Shown in pieces: positions 13,055 through 20,192 of a stretch of DNA of 20,192 nucleotides. The notes beneath the pieces were generated by a model that was not told the origin of the DNA, ran no database searches, and saw only the letters and a program-made list of their open reading frames with translations. Where the stretch lies: the NCBI GenBank assembly GCA_937935205.1, contig CALGXU010000063.1:1-20192 (forward strand), written 5' to 3'. Within the stretch, counting starts at the first letter, position 1. Each line of letters starts with the position of its first letter. Source of the stretch: an uncultured Rothia sp. GTDB taxonomy: Bacteria > Actinomycetota > Actinomycetes > Actinomycetales > Micrococcaceae. A program made the position numbers and the translations under genes.

Positions 13055-15705
13055 TGGATCTCGCTCACTATGGTGTTAAGCGTAAGTCTGGACGTTACCC
13101 CTGGGGTTCCGGAAAGGACCCGCATCAGCACTCGGGCGACCTCCTCTCCACCATCAAGGATTTGAAGGCAAAGGGTCTCTCTGAGACTGAGATTGCCAAG
13201 GGCCTTGGAATGACCACCACCCAGCTTCGAGCCCAGAAGTCCATTGCTAAGAACGAGAAGCGTAAGGCTGACGTTGCAATGGTTGCCCGGCTCAAGGAGA
13301 AGGGGATGTCCAACACGGCCATCGGTCGTCGAATGGGCATCAACGAGTCCTCCGTTAGAGCTCTTTTAGACCCCACCCTCAAAGAAAGGGCGGGGAGTAC
13401 TGAGGCGCTTGCCAAGGAGCTCAAGAAGCAGGTCGGTAAGGACGGTCTTCTTGACGTCGGACTCGGCGTTGAGGTCAACATGGGTGTCACAAGCACCAAG
13501 ATGAAGACCGCCACCGCCATGCTTGAGGCTGAGGGCTACCACGTTCACAAGGTGAAGGTCCAGCAGCAGACGACTGGCAAATTCACCGAAATGAAGGTCC
13601 TGGTTCCTCCTGGCATGGACTACAAGACGGTTCTGGCCAAGCGGGGCGAAATTAAGGCCCCTGGGGTCAGCATTGAGGACCGGGGTCATACGGTATACGG
13701 TATCGAGAAGCCCACTTCAGTTTCCAGCAAGCGACTTAAGGTTCGCTATGGAAACGAGGGTGGTACCGATATGGACGGTGTCATTGAGGTTCGACGTGGA
13801 GTCAAAGACCTCTCCCTCGGTTCTTCCAACTATGCTCAGGTTCGAATCAGTGTTGATGGTACGCACTACCTTAAGGGTATGGCGATGTATTCGGATGACA
13901 TTCCTAAGGGATATGATCTCCGGTTCAACACGAACAAGAACCCCACCGGAAACAAACTGGACGCCCTCAAGAAGCAGACAGGTGACCCGGCGAACCCATT
14001 CGGTTCTGTAATCCGCAAGCAGCTTCACTACACCGACTCTAATGGTCGGAAGAAGCTCTCTGCGATGAATATCGTCAACGACGAAGGTACTTGGGGTGAT
14101 TGGTCGAAGACCTTGAGCTCCCAGTTCCTTTCGAAGCAGCCCGTCTCTCTTGCCAAGCAGCAGCTTCAGAAGGTACGAGACAAGCGACGTGCGGAGTTCG
14201 AAGAGATTATGGCTCTTACGAACCCCTCGGTCAAGAAGAAGCTGCTTCAGTCGTTTGCTGACTCTGTTGACTCCGATGCCGTCGATCTTAAGGCGGCAGC
14301 TCTACCTCGGCAGGCCAGTCAGGTAATCCTTCCTGTCCCCAAGATGAAGACCACGGAGGTTTACGCCCCCAACTTCAAACATGGGGAGAAGGTTGTTCTT
14401 GTTCGTCACCCTCACGGTGGACGATTCGAGATTCCTGAGCTGACAGTCAACAATAAAAACCCCCATGCCAGAAAAGCAATAGGGACCAAGGTTAAGGATG
14501 CAATCGGAATCCACCCCAAGGTGGCGGAGCGTCTGTCTGGTGCAGACTTCGACGGAGACTCTGTTCTCTGTATTCCGAACAACAGCGGAAAGGTTAAGAC
14601 CTCTCCTGCTCTGAAGGGCCTTAAGGATTTCGATCCAAAGGTTATGTATCCTGCCTACCCCGGAATGACACCCATGACTTCTAAGCAGAAGCAGATGAAG
14701 ATGGGTGAGGTCTCAAACCTGATCACTGATATGACTATTGGTGGTGCAAACCAGGCTGAGATTGCCCGGGCCGTTAGGCACTCCATGGTTGTGATTGACG
14801 CTGAGAAGCACAAGCTCAACTACAAGCAGTCCGAGATTGACAACGGTATTGCCGCCCTCAAGAAGAAGTACCAGGGTAAGGCAAATGCCGGGGCTTCCAC
14901 TCTCATCAGCCGTGCCTCATCCGAGAAACGGGTTCCTGAAAGAAAAGCCCGGTCCGCTTCAAAGGGTGGGCCTATTGACAAGAAGACTGGACGCAAGGTC
15001 TATGAAGAGACTGGGGCTACTTATGTGGACAAGCATGGTAAGACTGTGCTTCGTACTGAGAAGTCCACTAAGTTGGCAGAGACCCATGATGCATACTCCC
15101 TCGTTTCTAAGAACGGGAGTGCTATCGAAACGGTCTACGCCAATCACTCTAACGAACTGAAGGCTATGGCTAATGAAGCCCGTAAGGCTACGCTTGCTAT
15201 CCCCTCTGTTCGAAAGAACCCCCAGGCCGCAAAGACCTATGCCCCTGAAGTTAAGTCCCTCAAGGCCAAAGTAAACGAGGCCCTCCGGAATAAACCCCGA
15301 GAACGCCAGGCACAGGTCCTGGCTGACGCGGTAATCAGGGCGAAGAAGCAAGCTGATCCAACTCTTGCCAATGATAAAGAGCGTCTCCAGAAAGCCCGGC
15401 GCCAGGCTTTAGCCGAGGCCCGTCAAAGAACGGGGGCTGGTAAGAAGCCTTTCGCTATCACTCCTCGAGAGTGGCAGGCTATCCAGGAAGGTGCTGTATC
15501 ACAGGCTGCACTGAACAAGGTTCTTGAACTTGCTGATGAATCAGTAGTGAGGGAACTGGCTACACCTAGGTCCCAGCCTAAGGTGTCATCCAGCATGGTG
15601 GCCAGAGCCAAGGCTATGAGTAGTAGAGGTAAGACTGCTGCTGAGATTGCTGAAGCTTTGGGAATTTCTACAACTTCTGTACACCGTGCTCTTGAGGAGG
15701 GCTAA
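13054..15705 (+). CDS. RNA polymerase-like protein with DFDGD motif and HTH segments
   Basis: The 883-residue product contains RHPHGGRFEIP (451-461) and, after about 35 residues, LSGADFDGDSV (494-504). DFDGD is the metal-binding motif of the large-subunit double-psi barrel in cellular RNA polymerases and in single-chain relatives such as YonO and QDE-1. The segment GTHYLKGMAMYSDD (269-282) may supply the partner-barrel Lys, which I cannot verify. Helix-turn-helix-like segments lie at about 29-60, 73-107 and 846-880; the last reads GKTAAEIAEALGISTTSVHRAL. The N-terminus AHYGVKRKSGRYPWGSG is a motif I recall from uncharacterised phage proteins. A DNA-dependent RNA polymerase for later phage genes is the leading hypothesis. 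AGGAGG lies just before the ATG, which overlaps the nuclease stop. Confidence 0.7.
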   Translation: MDLAHYGVKRKSGRYPWGSGKDPHQHSGDLLSTIKDLKAKGLSETEIAKGLGMTTTQLRAQKSIAKNEKRKADVAMVARLKEKGMSNTAIGRRMGINESSVRALLDPTLKERAGSTEALAKELKKQVGKDGLLDVGLGVEVNMGVTSTKMKTATAMLEAEGYHVHKVKVQQQTTGKFTEMKVLVPPGMDYKTVLAKRGEIKAPGVSIEDRGHTVYGIEKPTSVSSKRLKVRYGNEGGTDMDGVIEVRRGVKDLSLGSSNYAQVRISVDGTHYLKGMAMYSDDIPKGYDLRFNTNKNPTGNKLDALKKQTGDPANPFGSVIRKQLHYTDSNGRKKLSAMNIVNDEGTWGDWSKTLSSQFLSKQPVSLAKQQLQKVRDKRRAEFEEIMALTNPSVKKKLLQSFADSVDSDAVDLKAAALPRQASQVILPVPKMKTTEVYAPNFKHGEKVVLVRHPHGGRFEIPELTVNNKNPHARKAIGTKVKDAIGIHPKVAERLSGADFDGDSVLCIPNNSGKVKTSPALKGLKDFDPKVMYPAYPGMTPMTSKQKQMKMGEVSNLITDMTIGGANQAEIARAVRHSMVVIDAEKHKLNYKQSEIDNGIAALKKKYQGKANAGASTLISRASSEKRVPERKARSASKGGPIDKKTGRKVYEETGATYVDKHGKTVLRTEKSTKLAETHDAYSLVSKNGSAIETVYANHSNELKAMANEARKATLAIPSVRKNPQAAKTYAPEVKSLKAKVNEALRNKPRERQAQVLADAVIRAKKQADPTLANDKERLQKARRQALAEARQRTGAGKKPFAITPREWQAIQEGAVSQAALNKVLELADESVVRELATPRSQPKVSSSMVARAKAMSSRGKTAAEIAEALGISTTSVHRALEEG

Positions 15706-15755
15706 CCATACCATGGTACACACCCTCTCACAGGGCCTCTCTGAGGAGGTCTACT

Positions 15756-15992
15756 ATGGCTAGGATGCTGTCTACAGTGGACAATCCTTACGATCCAAGA
15801 ACTTCATGGGACGAATGGTTTGCTTTTGACACTGCCCACGGCTACGGTACCTGTGGCCTCCTGGCCAGGCTGTGCACATCAAGCGATTCGTTAAGTGAAG
15901 AACTTGAAATCGAAGAAATTGAAAATGCAATTGATCGAATTCTCAATCTTGATGGAACAAATTTCTATCAAACTTTCGAGATCGATGATTGA
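15756..15992 (+). CDS. Small acidic hypothetical phage protein
   Basis: The 78-residue product opens MARMLSTVDNPYDPRTSWDEWFAFDTAHGYGTCGLLAR, which I remember as a recurring short protein just ahead of phage packaging genes (a DEWFAFD core followed by an acidic helix). AGGAGGT (15743-15749) lies 6 bases before the ATG. It has an acidic C-terminal half (EELEIEEIENAIDRIL) and no recognised domain. It is the last gene before the gene-free region with the candidate cos site. Function unknown. Confidence 0.7.
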   Translation: MARMLSTVDNPYDPRTSWDEWFAFDTAHGYGTCGLLARLCTSSDSLSEELEIEEIENAIDRILNLDGTNFYQTFEIDD

Positions 15993-16012
15993 AAAATAAA
16001 AATTTCTTCGTC

Positions 16013-16090
16013 GACCCGGGGGAGGGGGGTCTCGCATTTAGGCCCCCCACCCTCATCGCCGCCCCCTCCATATTTTCCCCGGAGGGATAT
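16013..16090. other. Candidate cos/packaging site with G-run and C-run hairpins
   Basis: GGGGGGTCT (16024-16032) pairs with AGGCCCCCC (16040-16048) around a 7-base loop, right after CCCGGGGGA. A second pairing joins CCCTCC (16064-16069) to GGAGGG (16081-16086). Runs of G and C with dyad symmetry, just ahead of the small terminase and HNH genes, fit cohesive-end sites of HK97-like phages. The exact nick positions cannot be read. A rho-independent terminator is less likely because no T-run follows. Confidence 0.45.
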
Positions 16091-16097
16091 TTGGAAA

Positions 16098-16203
16098 GCC
16101 AATTGGGGACTAGGTTCTAGGGCTCACAGGAAGTTTCTCGTGTGCTCCTTTCTTCCTGCTGGTCTCGCTCACAACGGGCCCTAGAATCTAGCCCCTAATT
16201 GGC
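16098..16203 (+). ncRNA. Nested hairpin with anti-Shine-Dalgarno loop (candidate regulatory RNA)
   Basis: The outer stem joins 16098-16123 to 16178-16203: 25 pairs (24 Watson-Crick, one G-U) with two single-base bulges. Inside, CAGGAAG (16127-16133) pairs exactly with CTTCCTG (16152-16158). The 18-base loop and first closing base contain GTGTGCTCCTTTC (16140-16152), the exact complement of GAAAGGAGCACAC at 6286-6298. It also pairs with the SD boxes at 7028-7038 (11 bases), 7921-7935 (15 pairs, one G-U) and 12224-12234 (11 pairs, one G-U). No gene is encoded here on either strand. I infer an RNA that could bind early-gene ribosome sites. No promoter is evident, so it may be cut from the packaging transcript. 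Confidence 0.5.
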
Positions 16204-16232
16204 CCCAAACGCCCTCTATCTAAGGAGCAACT

Positions 16233-16553
16233 ATGGGTAAAAGGGCCGCAACACCCTCTAAACCAGCTCGAACTGTAGAGCAACGCGAAGCGCAAATGAT
16301 CAACCTGGCGCTTGAGCTTGCTGAGAAGCAGCTTCGAGAGGGTACAGCACCGGCAACCACGGTGAATCACTACCTCAAGCTTGCCTCCACAAGAGAACAG
16401 CTGGAGGTAGAGAAGCTGAGGAACGAAACAGCACTCCTCGAGGCGAAGAAGACTGCGCTCGTCAGCGCGGAGCAAGCCGAGAAGATTGCCAAAGAAGCCA
16501 TCGAAGCCTTCCGTACATACTCTGGAGCGGGAGATGTTACGAACGTATACTGA
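16233..16553 (+). CDS. Putative small terminase subunit
   Basis: The 106-residue product is almost wholly helical: a basic start, then EQREAQMINLALELAEKQLREGTAPATTVNHYLKLASTREQLEVEKLRNE, then a charged helix that could form a coiled coil. Position (after the candidate cos site, before the HNH and large terminase genes), size and helical character match small terminase or packaging-accessory proteins of siphophages. These bind the packaging site and hand DNA to the large subunit. AAGGAGCA (16221-16228) precedes the ATG and shares eight bases with the repeated ribosome-binding box. The family call is from memory and context; no DNA-binding domain is clearly visible. Confidence 0.55.
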   Translation: MGKRAATPSKPARTVEQREAQMINLALELAEKQLREGTAPATTVNHYLKLASTREQLEVEKLRNETALLEAKKTALVSAEQAEKIAKEAIEAFRTYSGAGDVTNVY

Positions 16554-16947
16554 ACTGGCGCGCCTCGAGACCTTTGAGGAGCGGTTTGACTACCTGGCTC
16601 TCACCGGGCAAGTCGGTACAGCCACGTTTGGCTTCGATCGTTACCTGAACCAACGATTCTACACCTCGACGGAGTGGAAGAAGGTCAGGAACTTTGTTCT
16701 GGCTCGAGATGAAGCCTGTGACCTCGGGATCGAGGGACTTGACATCAGATACATGCCGCTAATCCACCACATGAATCCGATTCAGCCCAGAGATCTCGAG
16801 GAATTCAATCCAGACATCCTCGAGCCAGAGTTTCTCATTACCACAACCAAGAATACCCACAACGCGATACACTTCGGAGACCGATCGAGGTTGACACCAC
16901 GAGTTGTTGAGCGTCGACCGAATGATCAAGCTCCCTGGAGGATCTAA
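16534..16947 (+). CDS. HNH endonuclease of the packaging module
   Basis: The 137-residue product has an HNH core at about residues 60-116: ACDLGIEG, LIHHMNPI with H78 and H79, then EPEFLITTTKNTHNAIHFGD with N107, H109 and H113. In HK97-like phages an HNH protein beside the terminase assists the large subunit in cutting cos DNA. The N-terminal half is helical and ends in FYTSTEWKKVRNFVLARDE, typical of this group. I use ATG 16534 (GGAG at 16523-16526) rather than the TTG at 16486. It overlaps the end of the previous gene by 20 bases. Its stop overlaps the next ATG by one base. Confidence 0.88.
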   Translation: MLRTYTELARLETFEERFDYLALTGQVGTATFGFDRYLNQRFYTSTEWKKVRNFVLARDEACDLGIEGLDIRYMPLIHHMNPIQPRDLEEFNPDILEPEFLITTTKNTHNAIHFGDRSRLTPRVVERRPNDQAPWRI

Positions 16948-17276
16948 TGGGAACCATTCTTGAAGATACTAAGAAGGCAATCGGCATCATGCCGGGTTAT
17001 GATGTCTTCGACGACCAGATCCTCATGCACATCAACACTGCACGAATGGATCTCGCACAATTGGGGCCAAAATGTGATACCCCGATTGAGAAAGATACCG
17101 CTTGGACTGTCTTCGACCAGATCGATGACGAAGCGGCAATCAAGTCTTACATCGCCATGAAGGTTAAGCTGTTCTTCGACCCACCGGGGAACTCCTTCTT
17201 GGTTCAGGCTTACCAGAAGCTGATCGAGGAGGCAGCATGGCGACTGATCTATCAGACCGAGGGGAAGCAGAGGTAG
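16947..17276 (+). CDS. Head-tail connector (gp6-like adaptor)
   Basis: The 109-residue product resembles gp6-like head-tail connectors: an N-terminal ILEDTKKAIGIMPGYDVFDDQILMHINTARMDLAQLG, a middle AAIKSYIAMKVKLFFDPPGNSFLVQAYQKLIEE, and a Trp/Arg segment near the end. These helical proteins form a ring under the portal that joins head to tail. The FDPPGNSFL segment is the most characteristic part. The ATG overlaps the HNH stop by one base. The gene extends 40 bases into the next one, so the two are tightly coupled. Its position ahead of the large terminase is unlike lambda or HK97 but, as I recall, usual in this phage group. Confidence 0.75.
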   Translation: MGTILEDTKKAIGIMPGYDVFDDQILMHINTARMDLAQLGPKCDTPIEKDTAWTVFDQIDDEAAIKSYIAMKVKLFFDPPGNSFLVQAYQKLIEEAAWRLIYQTEGKQR

Positions 17277-18001
17277 AAGACCTCATTCACCACGGCGTAA
17301 AAGGCCAGAAATGGGGCGTCATCCGCAAGAAGGCTAGCGCTGGTCGGAAGGCCACTGTCAAGGCTATCCAGAAGAGTGGGCAATTCACCGCCAACGCCAC
17401 CAAGACGACTATCAAGACCGCCCGAACTGGAGCGGCTAAGGTTCAGAAGGCTAAGCAGGCTCACGATGCCCGAGTTGCCGGAAAGAAGCAGGCAAAGGCC
17501 GACGCAAAGGCCCGAAAGAAGTTCGCAAACCGCGGCTACAAGAAGATCAGCGACACCGAGCTCCAGTCTCGAATTAAGCGGCTGGAGCAAGAGAAACGCT
17601 ATCGGGAGCTCAAGGCCGATCGCCACCTGGTTCGAGGTCGTGAAGTCACTCGATCGATCCTCGAAAACTCTTTGACAAAGGCTGGGACCTATGCCGCAAC
17701 CAAGGCTATGAAGACCGCCTTCGATAAGTCTTTCGATCCCGGCAAGACTGGTAAGTCCACGGCCGAGACCCTTAAGAAGGCGGCAGAAAAGGCCAAGGAA
17801 GCAGCTGAGGCTGCCTCCGTTGTCGCGGAAGAGGCTAAGGCTGAGTATCGGTCGACTGGCGGACCTACTAAGGTAAAGGGTCCGGCTCTTCCAAAGAGTA
17901 AGACTCCGAAACAGATCGAGAAGCCTAAGTCTTACAAACAGACTAAGCCCTCGCCTAAGAAGAAGCGGTATCCTCGTAACCCGGGGAGCACTGCTAAGTA
18001 A
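17237..18001 (+). CDS. Basic Lys/Ala-rich protein with HHGVKGQKWGV motif
   Basis: The 254-residue product is very rich in Lys and Ala, with long predicted helices that could form coiled coils (about 70-130 and 170-205), and a Pro/Lys-rich tail. It begins with an acidic peptide (about 1-16) followed by LIHHGVKGQKWGVIRKK. I remember this H-x-GVKG-x-x-WGV motif near the ends of many uncharacterised phage structural proteins. GAGGAGG (17227-17233) precedes the ATG. It lies between the connector and the large terminase. The basic character suggests binding to nucleic acid or an internal head role, but no function is established. A shorter related motif opens the RNA polymerase-like protein. Confidence 0.65.
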   Translation: MATDLSDRGEAEVEDLIHHGVKGQKWGVIRKKASAGRKATVKAIQKSGQFTANATKTTIKTARTGAAKVQKAKQAHDARVAGKKQAKADAKARKKFANRGYKKISDTELQSRIKRLEQEKRYRELKADRHLVRGREVTRSILENSLTKAGTYAATKAMKTAFDKSFDPGKTGKSTAETLKKAAEKAKEAAEAASVVAEEAKAEYRSTGGPTKVKGPALPKSKTPKQIEKPKSYKQTKPSPKKKRYPRNPGSTAK

Positions 18002-19743
18002 TGCTCTCGAACACCGCAGTACCAAAATACTACGGGCAGTTTCGTGACGCAGTCATCCGAGGCGAGATTCCGGTATGCGAAGAAATCTCATGTGAGATGA
18101 ATCGCATCGATGCTCTCATCGCAAACCCGGAATACTACTACGACGACAAGGCTGTAGAGGGCTTCATCGCTTACTGTGAGAATGAGCTCACGCTGTCCGA
18201 CGGAGCCGACCTCCATTTGCTCGACAGCTTCAAGCTCTGGGCCGAACAGCTCCTTGGCTGGTACTACTTCGAGGATCGTCAGGTCTTTGTCCCATACGAG
18301 GACGGAGTCGGCGGTCGATACGAGACCAAAACAGTAAAGAAGCGCCTAACGATTAAGCAATATCTGATCGTTGCTCGTGGAGCAGCGAAGTCGATGTATA
18401 TGTCACTCATCCAGAACTACTTCATGGTGATTGACACTACAACGACACATCAGATTGCTACGGCTCCGACCATGAAGCAGGCTGAAGAGGTGATGGGTCC
18501 ATTCCGGACCGCTATCACCCGAGCCCGAGGTCCGCTGTACAAGTTCCTTACCGAAGGCTCGATTCAAAATACAACCGGTGCGAGGGCTAACCGCCAGAAG
18601 CTGGTTGCAACTAAGAAGGGTGTCGAGAACTTCTTGACCGGATCTCTACTCGAGGTTCGACCCATGTCCATCGACAAGCTTCAGGGTCTTCGACCCAAGG
18701 TTTGTACGGTGGATGAGTGGCTTTCCGGTGACATCCGTGAGGACGTCGTCGGTGCTCTCGAACAGGGTGCCTCGAAGATCGATGACCCGGTCATTCTGGC
18801 TGTCTCTTCGGAAGGAACAATCCGCAATGCGGTGGGTGACACCATGAAGATGGAGTTGCTCAAAATCCTGAAGGGCGAATATATCGCCCCTCACATTTCA
18901 ATCTTCTACTACCGCCTTGACGACATCAAGGAAGTAGCAGATCCTGCTATGTGGGTGAAAGCCCAGCCGAATATTGGCATCACTGTCTCTTATGATCGGT
19001 ATCAGCAGGACGTCGAGCGTATGGAGCAAGCCCCCGCCGCTCGAAACGACATCCTCGCCAAGAGGTTCGGAATCCCCATGGAGGGATACACGTACTTCTT
19101 CACCTACGAGGAGACGATCCCGCACAGGAAGAACACCTTCTGGAACATGCAGTGCTCTATGGGCGCGGACTTGTCCCAGGGTGATGACTTCTGTGCGTTC
19201 ACCTTCCTGTTTCCACTCAGGAATCAGGCTTTCGGCGTAAAGACTCTGGCATACATCTCTGAGCTGACGCTCATGAAGTTGCCTGGTGCCCTACGCCAGA
19301 AGTATGACGAGTTCATCCAAGAAGGAAGCCTCCGAGTCATGGAGGGGACCGTCCTGGATATGATGGAGGTCTATGAAGATCTAGACCAGTACATCGACGA
19401 ACAGAAGTACGATGTCTCGGCGTTTGGGTTCGACCCGTACAACGCCAAGGAGTTCGTAACCAGGTGGGAACAGGAGAACGGACCGTACGGTATCGAGAAG
19501 GTAATCCAGGGTGCTAGAACCGAATCGGTCCCCCTTGGGGAACTGAAGAAACTGGCCTCGGAACGCCTACTCATCTTCGACCAGGAACTCATGTCATTCA
19601 CAATGGGTAACTGCGTCACTCTTGAGGATACCAACGGAAACCGGAAGCTACTGAAGAAGCGCTCGGAAGAGAAGATCGACTCGGTAGCCGCTCTGATGGA
19701 TGCCTTCGTGGCATACAAGATCAACAAGGAGGCATTCGAATGA
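18001..19743 (+). CDS. terL: Terminase large subunit
   Basis: The 580-residue product is a large terminase, the ATP-driven motor and nuclease that cuts and packages DNA into the head. A Walker A of variant form, VARGAAKS, lies at 124-131, and the Walker B-type VCTVDE at 234-239. The C-terminal nuclease shows acidic sites in MGADLSQGDD (387-396), FGFDPYNAKEF (475-485) and KIDSVAALMDAF (558-569), the expected RNase H-like metal positions. The lone RGAAKS Walker form is common in HK97-type terminases. Length is typical for the family. The ATG overlaps the upstream stop by one base. The portal gene follows after 13 bases. Confidence 0.93.
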   Translation: MLSNTAVPKYYGQFRDAVIRGEIPVCEEISCEMNRIDALIANPEYYYDDKAVEGFIAYCENELTLSDGADLHLLDSFKLWAEQLLGWYYFEDRQVFVPYEDGVGGRYETKTVKKRLTIKQYLIVARGAAKSMYMSLIQNYFMVIDTTTTHQIATAPTMKQAEEVMGPFRTAITRARGPLYKFLTEGSIQNTTGARANRQKLVATKKGVENFLTGSLLEVRPMSIDKLQGLRPKVCTVDEWLSGDIREDVVGALEQGASKIDDPVILAVSSEGTIRNAVGDTMKMELLKILKGEYIAPHISIFYYRLDDIKEVADPAMWVKAQPNIGITVSYDRYQQDVERMEQAPAARNDILAKRFGIPMEGYTYFFTYEETIPHRKNTFWNMQCSMGADLSQGDDFCAFTFLFPLRNQAFGVKTLAYISELTLMKLPGALRQKYDEFIQEGSLRVMEGTVLDMMEVYEDLDQYIDEQKYDVSAFGFDPYNAKEFVTRWEQENGPYGIEKVIQGARTESVPLGELKKLASERLLIFDQELMSFTMGNCVTLEDTNGNRKLLKKRSEEKIDSVAALMDAFVAYKINKEAFE

Positions 19744-19756
19744 GCAAGGAGGTGAA

Positions 19757-20192
19757 ATGGGTCTTAGTGATCGATTGAGCCACGCCTGGAATGCATTTAC
19801 CCGATCGCCGGATAAGAAGAACTTCACTCCCGAATACGGAGCATCTTTCTTCGGGAATCCGAGCGTTAATTACCGCCCTGTCGTCGGAGATCAGACGATC
19901 GTCACCAGCATCTACAACCAGATTGCTATTGACGTTGCGAATGTTCCAATCCGACATGTTCGGACAGATGACAATGGTAATCTCAAGAGCTACATCAATA
20001 GCGATCTTGATGACTGTATGTCGCTCAGTGCTAACATCGACCAGACAGGACGAGGATTCTTCCAGGATCTTGTCCTTACTCTGTTCGAAGAGGGCGCAGT
20101 AGCGATTGTTCCCGTAGATACGAATGTTGACCCTGACATGACCCAGGGATACGACGTTCGTTCAATGCGGGTCGGTAGTATCATCAATTGGT
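19757..20192 (+). CDS. Portal protein, 3' end outside window
   Basis: An open frame from ATG 19757 runs to the window edge. The product starts MGLSDRLSHAWNAFTRSP and continues with DQTIVTSIYNQIAIDVANVPI, SLSANIDQTGRGFFQDLV and FEEGAVAIVPVDTN, all characteristic of HK97-type portal proteins as I know them. The portal is the dodecameric ring through which terminase drives DNA. Position directly after the large terminase agrees. AGGAGG (19747-19752) lies only 4 bases upstream of the ATG, slightly close. About 145 codons are visible, which I take to be the N-terminal third or so of a portal. The gene was recognised by direct translation. Confidence 0.88.
   Translation, partial: MGLSDRLSHAWNAFTRSPDKKNFTPEYGASFFGNPSVNYRPVVGDQTIVTSIYNQIAIDVANVPIRHVRTDDNGNLKSYINSDLDDCMSLSANIDQTGRGFFQDLVLTLFEEGAVAIVPVDTNVDPDMTQGYDVRSMRVGSIINW

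Noticed and set aside
16024..16048. Rho-independent terminator after the gene at 15756
   Set aside because: The hairpin is strong but is followed by CACCCTC rather than a T-run, and its place before the terminase genes fits cos better.
16098..16203. - strand gene started by the GAAAGGAGCACAC present on that strand
   Set aside because: After the box the - strand has no start codon at usable spacing. The first GTG, about 17 bases on, reaches a stop after five codons. A relic of an inverted leader stays possible, but no gene is present.
5901..16232. tRNA genes in the gaps between genes
   Set aside because: I looked for cloverleaf arms and the GGTTCGAATCC-type T-arm in each gap and found none.
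17252..18025. - strand open frame of 257 codons opposite the Lys/Ala-rich gene
   Set aside because: The Leu/Ser-rich product is the expected reverse reading of AAG and GCC codons. The + strand gene has an SD, a known motif and coupled neighbours.
18370..18400. Broken ATPase in the large terminase because Walker A reads RGAAKS
   Set aside because: This is a normal variant of Walker A in HK97-type terminases. The Walker B and nuclease acids are intact.

Overview
This window is part of a tailed double-stranded DNA phage genome, or of a prophage. Every supported gene is on the + strand, tightly packed, with start and stop codons often overlapping by 1-40 bases. Shine-Dalgarno (SD) sites are strong, of the AAAGGAG/AGGAGG type that matches a Gram-positive 16S tail, and third codon positions favour C and G. 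I infer a moderately GC-rich Gram-positive host, possibly actinobacterial; the sequence alone does not settle this. The packaging genes (HNH endonuclease, HK97-type large terminase, portal) and a DUF6353-like protein resemble siphophages common in metagenomes. I see no integrase, repressor gene or tRNA.

Layout. (1) 1-5900: a 5'-truncated DUF6353-like gene, two small unknown genes, and a 1241-residue replicase that joins an SF3 helicase, a primase-like domain and a family B DNA polymerase. An unknown gene and a Trp-rich micro-ORF follow, and a GC hairpin ends the block. (2) 5901-7907: a TATAAT box, a two-segment membrane protein, two unknown genes, a probable single-strand DNA-binding protein, a small unknown and a membrane micro-ORF, closed by an almost identical GC hairpin. 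(3) 7908-11754: three unknown genes, two tandem HNH/NUMOD4-like genes (the second without its catalytic His) and an SF2 helicase. (4) 11755-12234: a repeat-dense gene-free region with operator-like repeats, TGGCCA palindromes, an AT-rich stretch, a TATAAT box and a leader with two exclusive hairpins. It is a candidate origin and/or control region. (5) 12235-15992: a VRR-NUC nuclease, a RecB/Cas4-like nuclease, a large protein with the DFDGD motif of two-barrel RNA polymerases flanked by helix-turn-helix segments, and a small unknown. (6) 15993-16232: G/C-run hairpins (candidate cos site), then a nested hairpin. (7) 16233-20192: small terminase-like protein, HNH endonuclease, head-tail connector, a basic coiled-coil protein, large terminase and a 3'-truncated portal.

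The most notable signal is the nested hairpin at 16098-16203. A long outer stem encloses a 7-bp inner stem whose 18-base loop holds the exact 13-base reverse complement of GAAAGGAGCACAC. That sequence is the ribosome-binding box in front of the gene at 6299, and close variants precede the genes at 7040, 7935 and 12235. Transcribed on the + strand, at the head of the packaging module, this RNA could pair with and silence the SD sites of earlier genes. I propose a phage-encoded anti-SD RNA acting as an early-to-late translational switch. This is inference from complementarity and structure. No expression evidence is available here.
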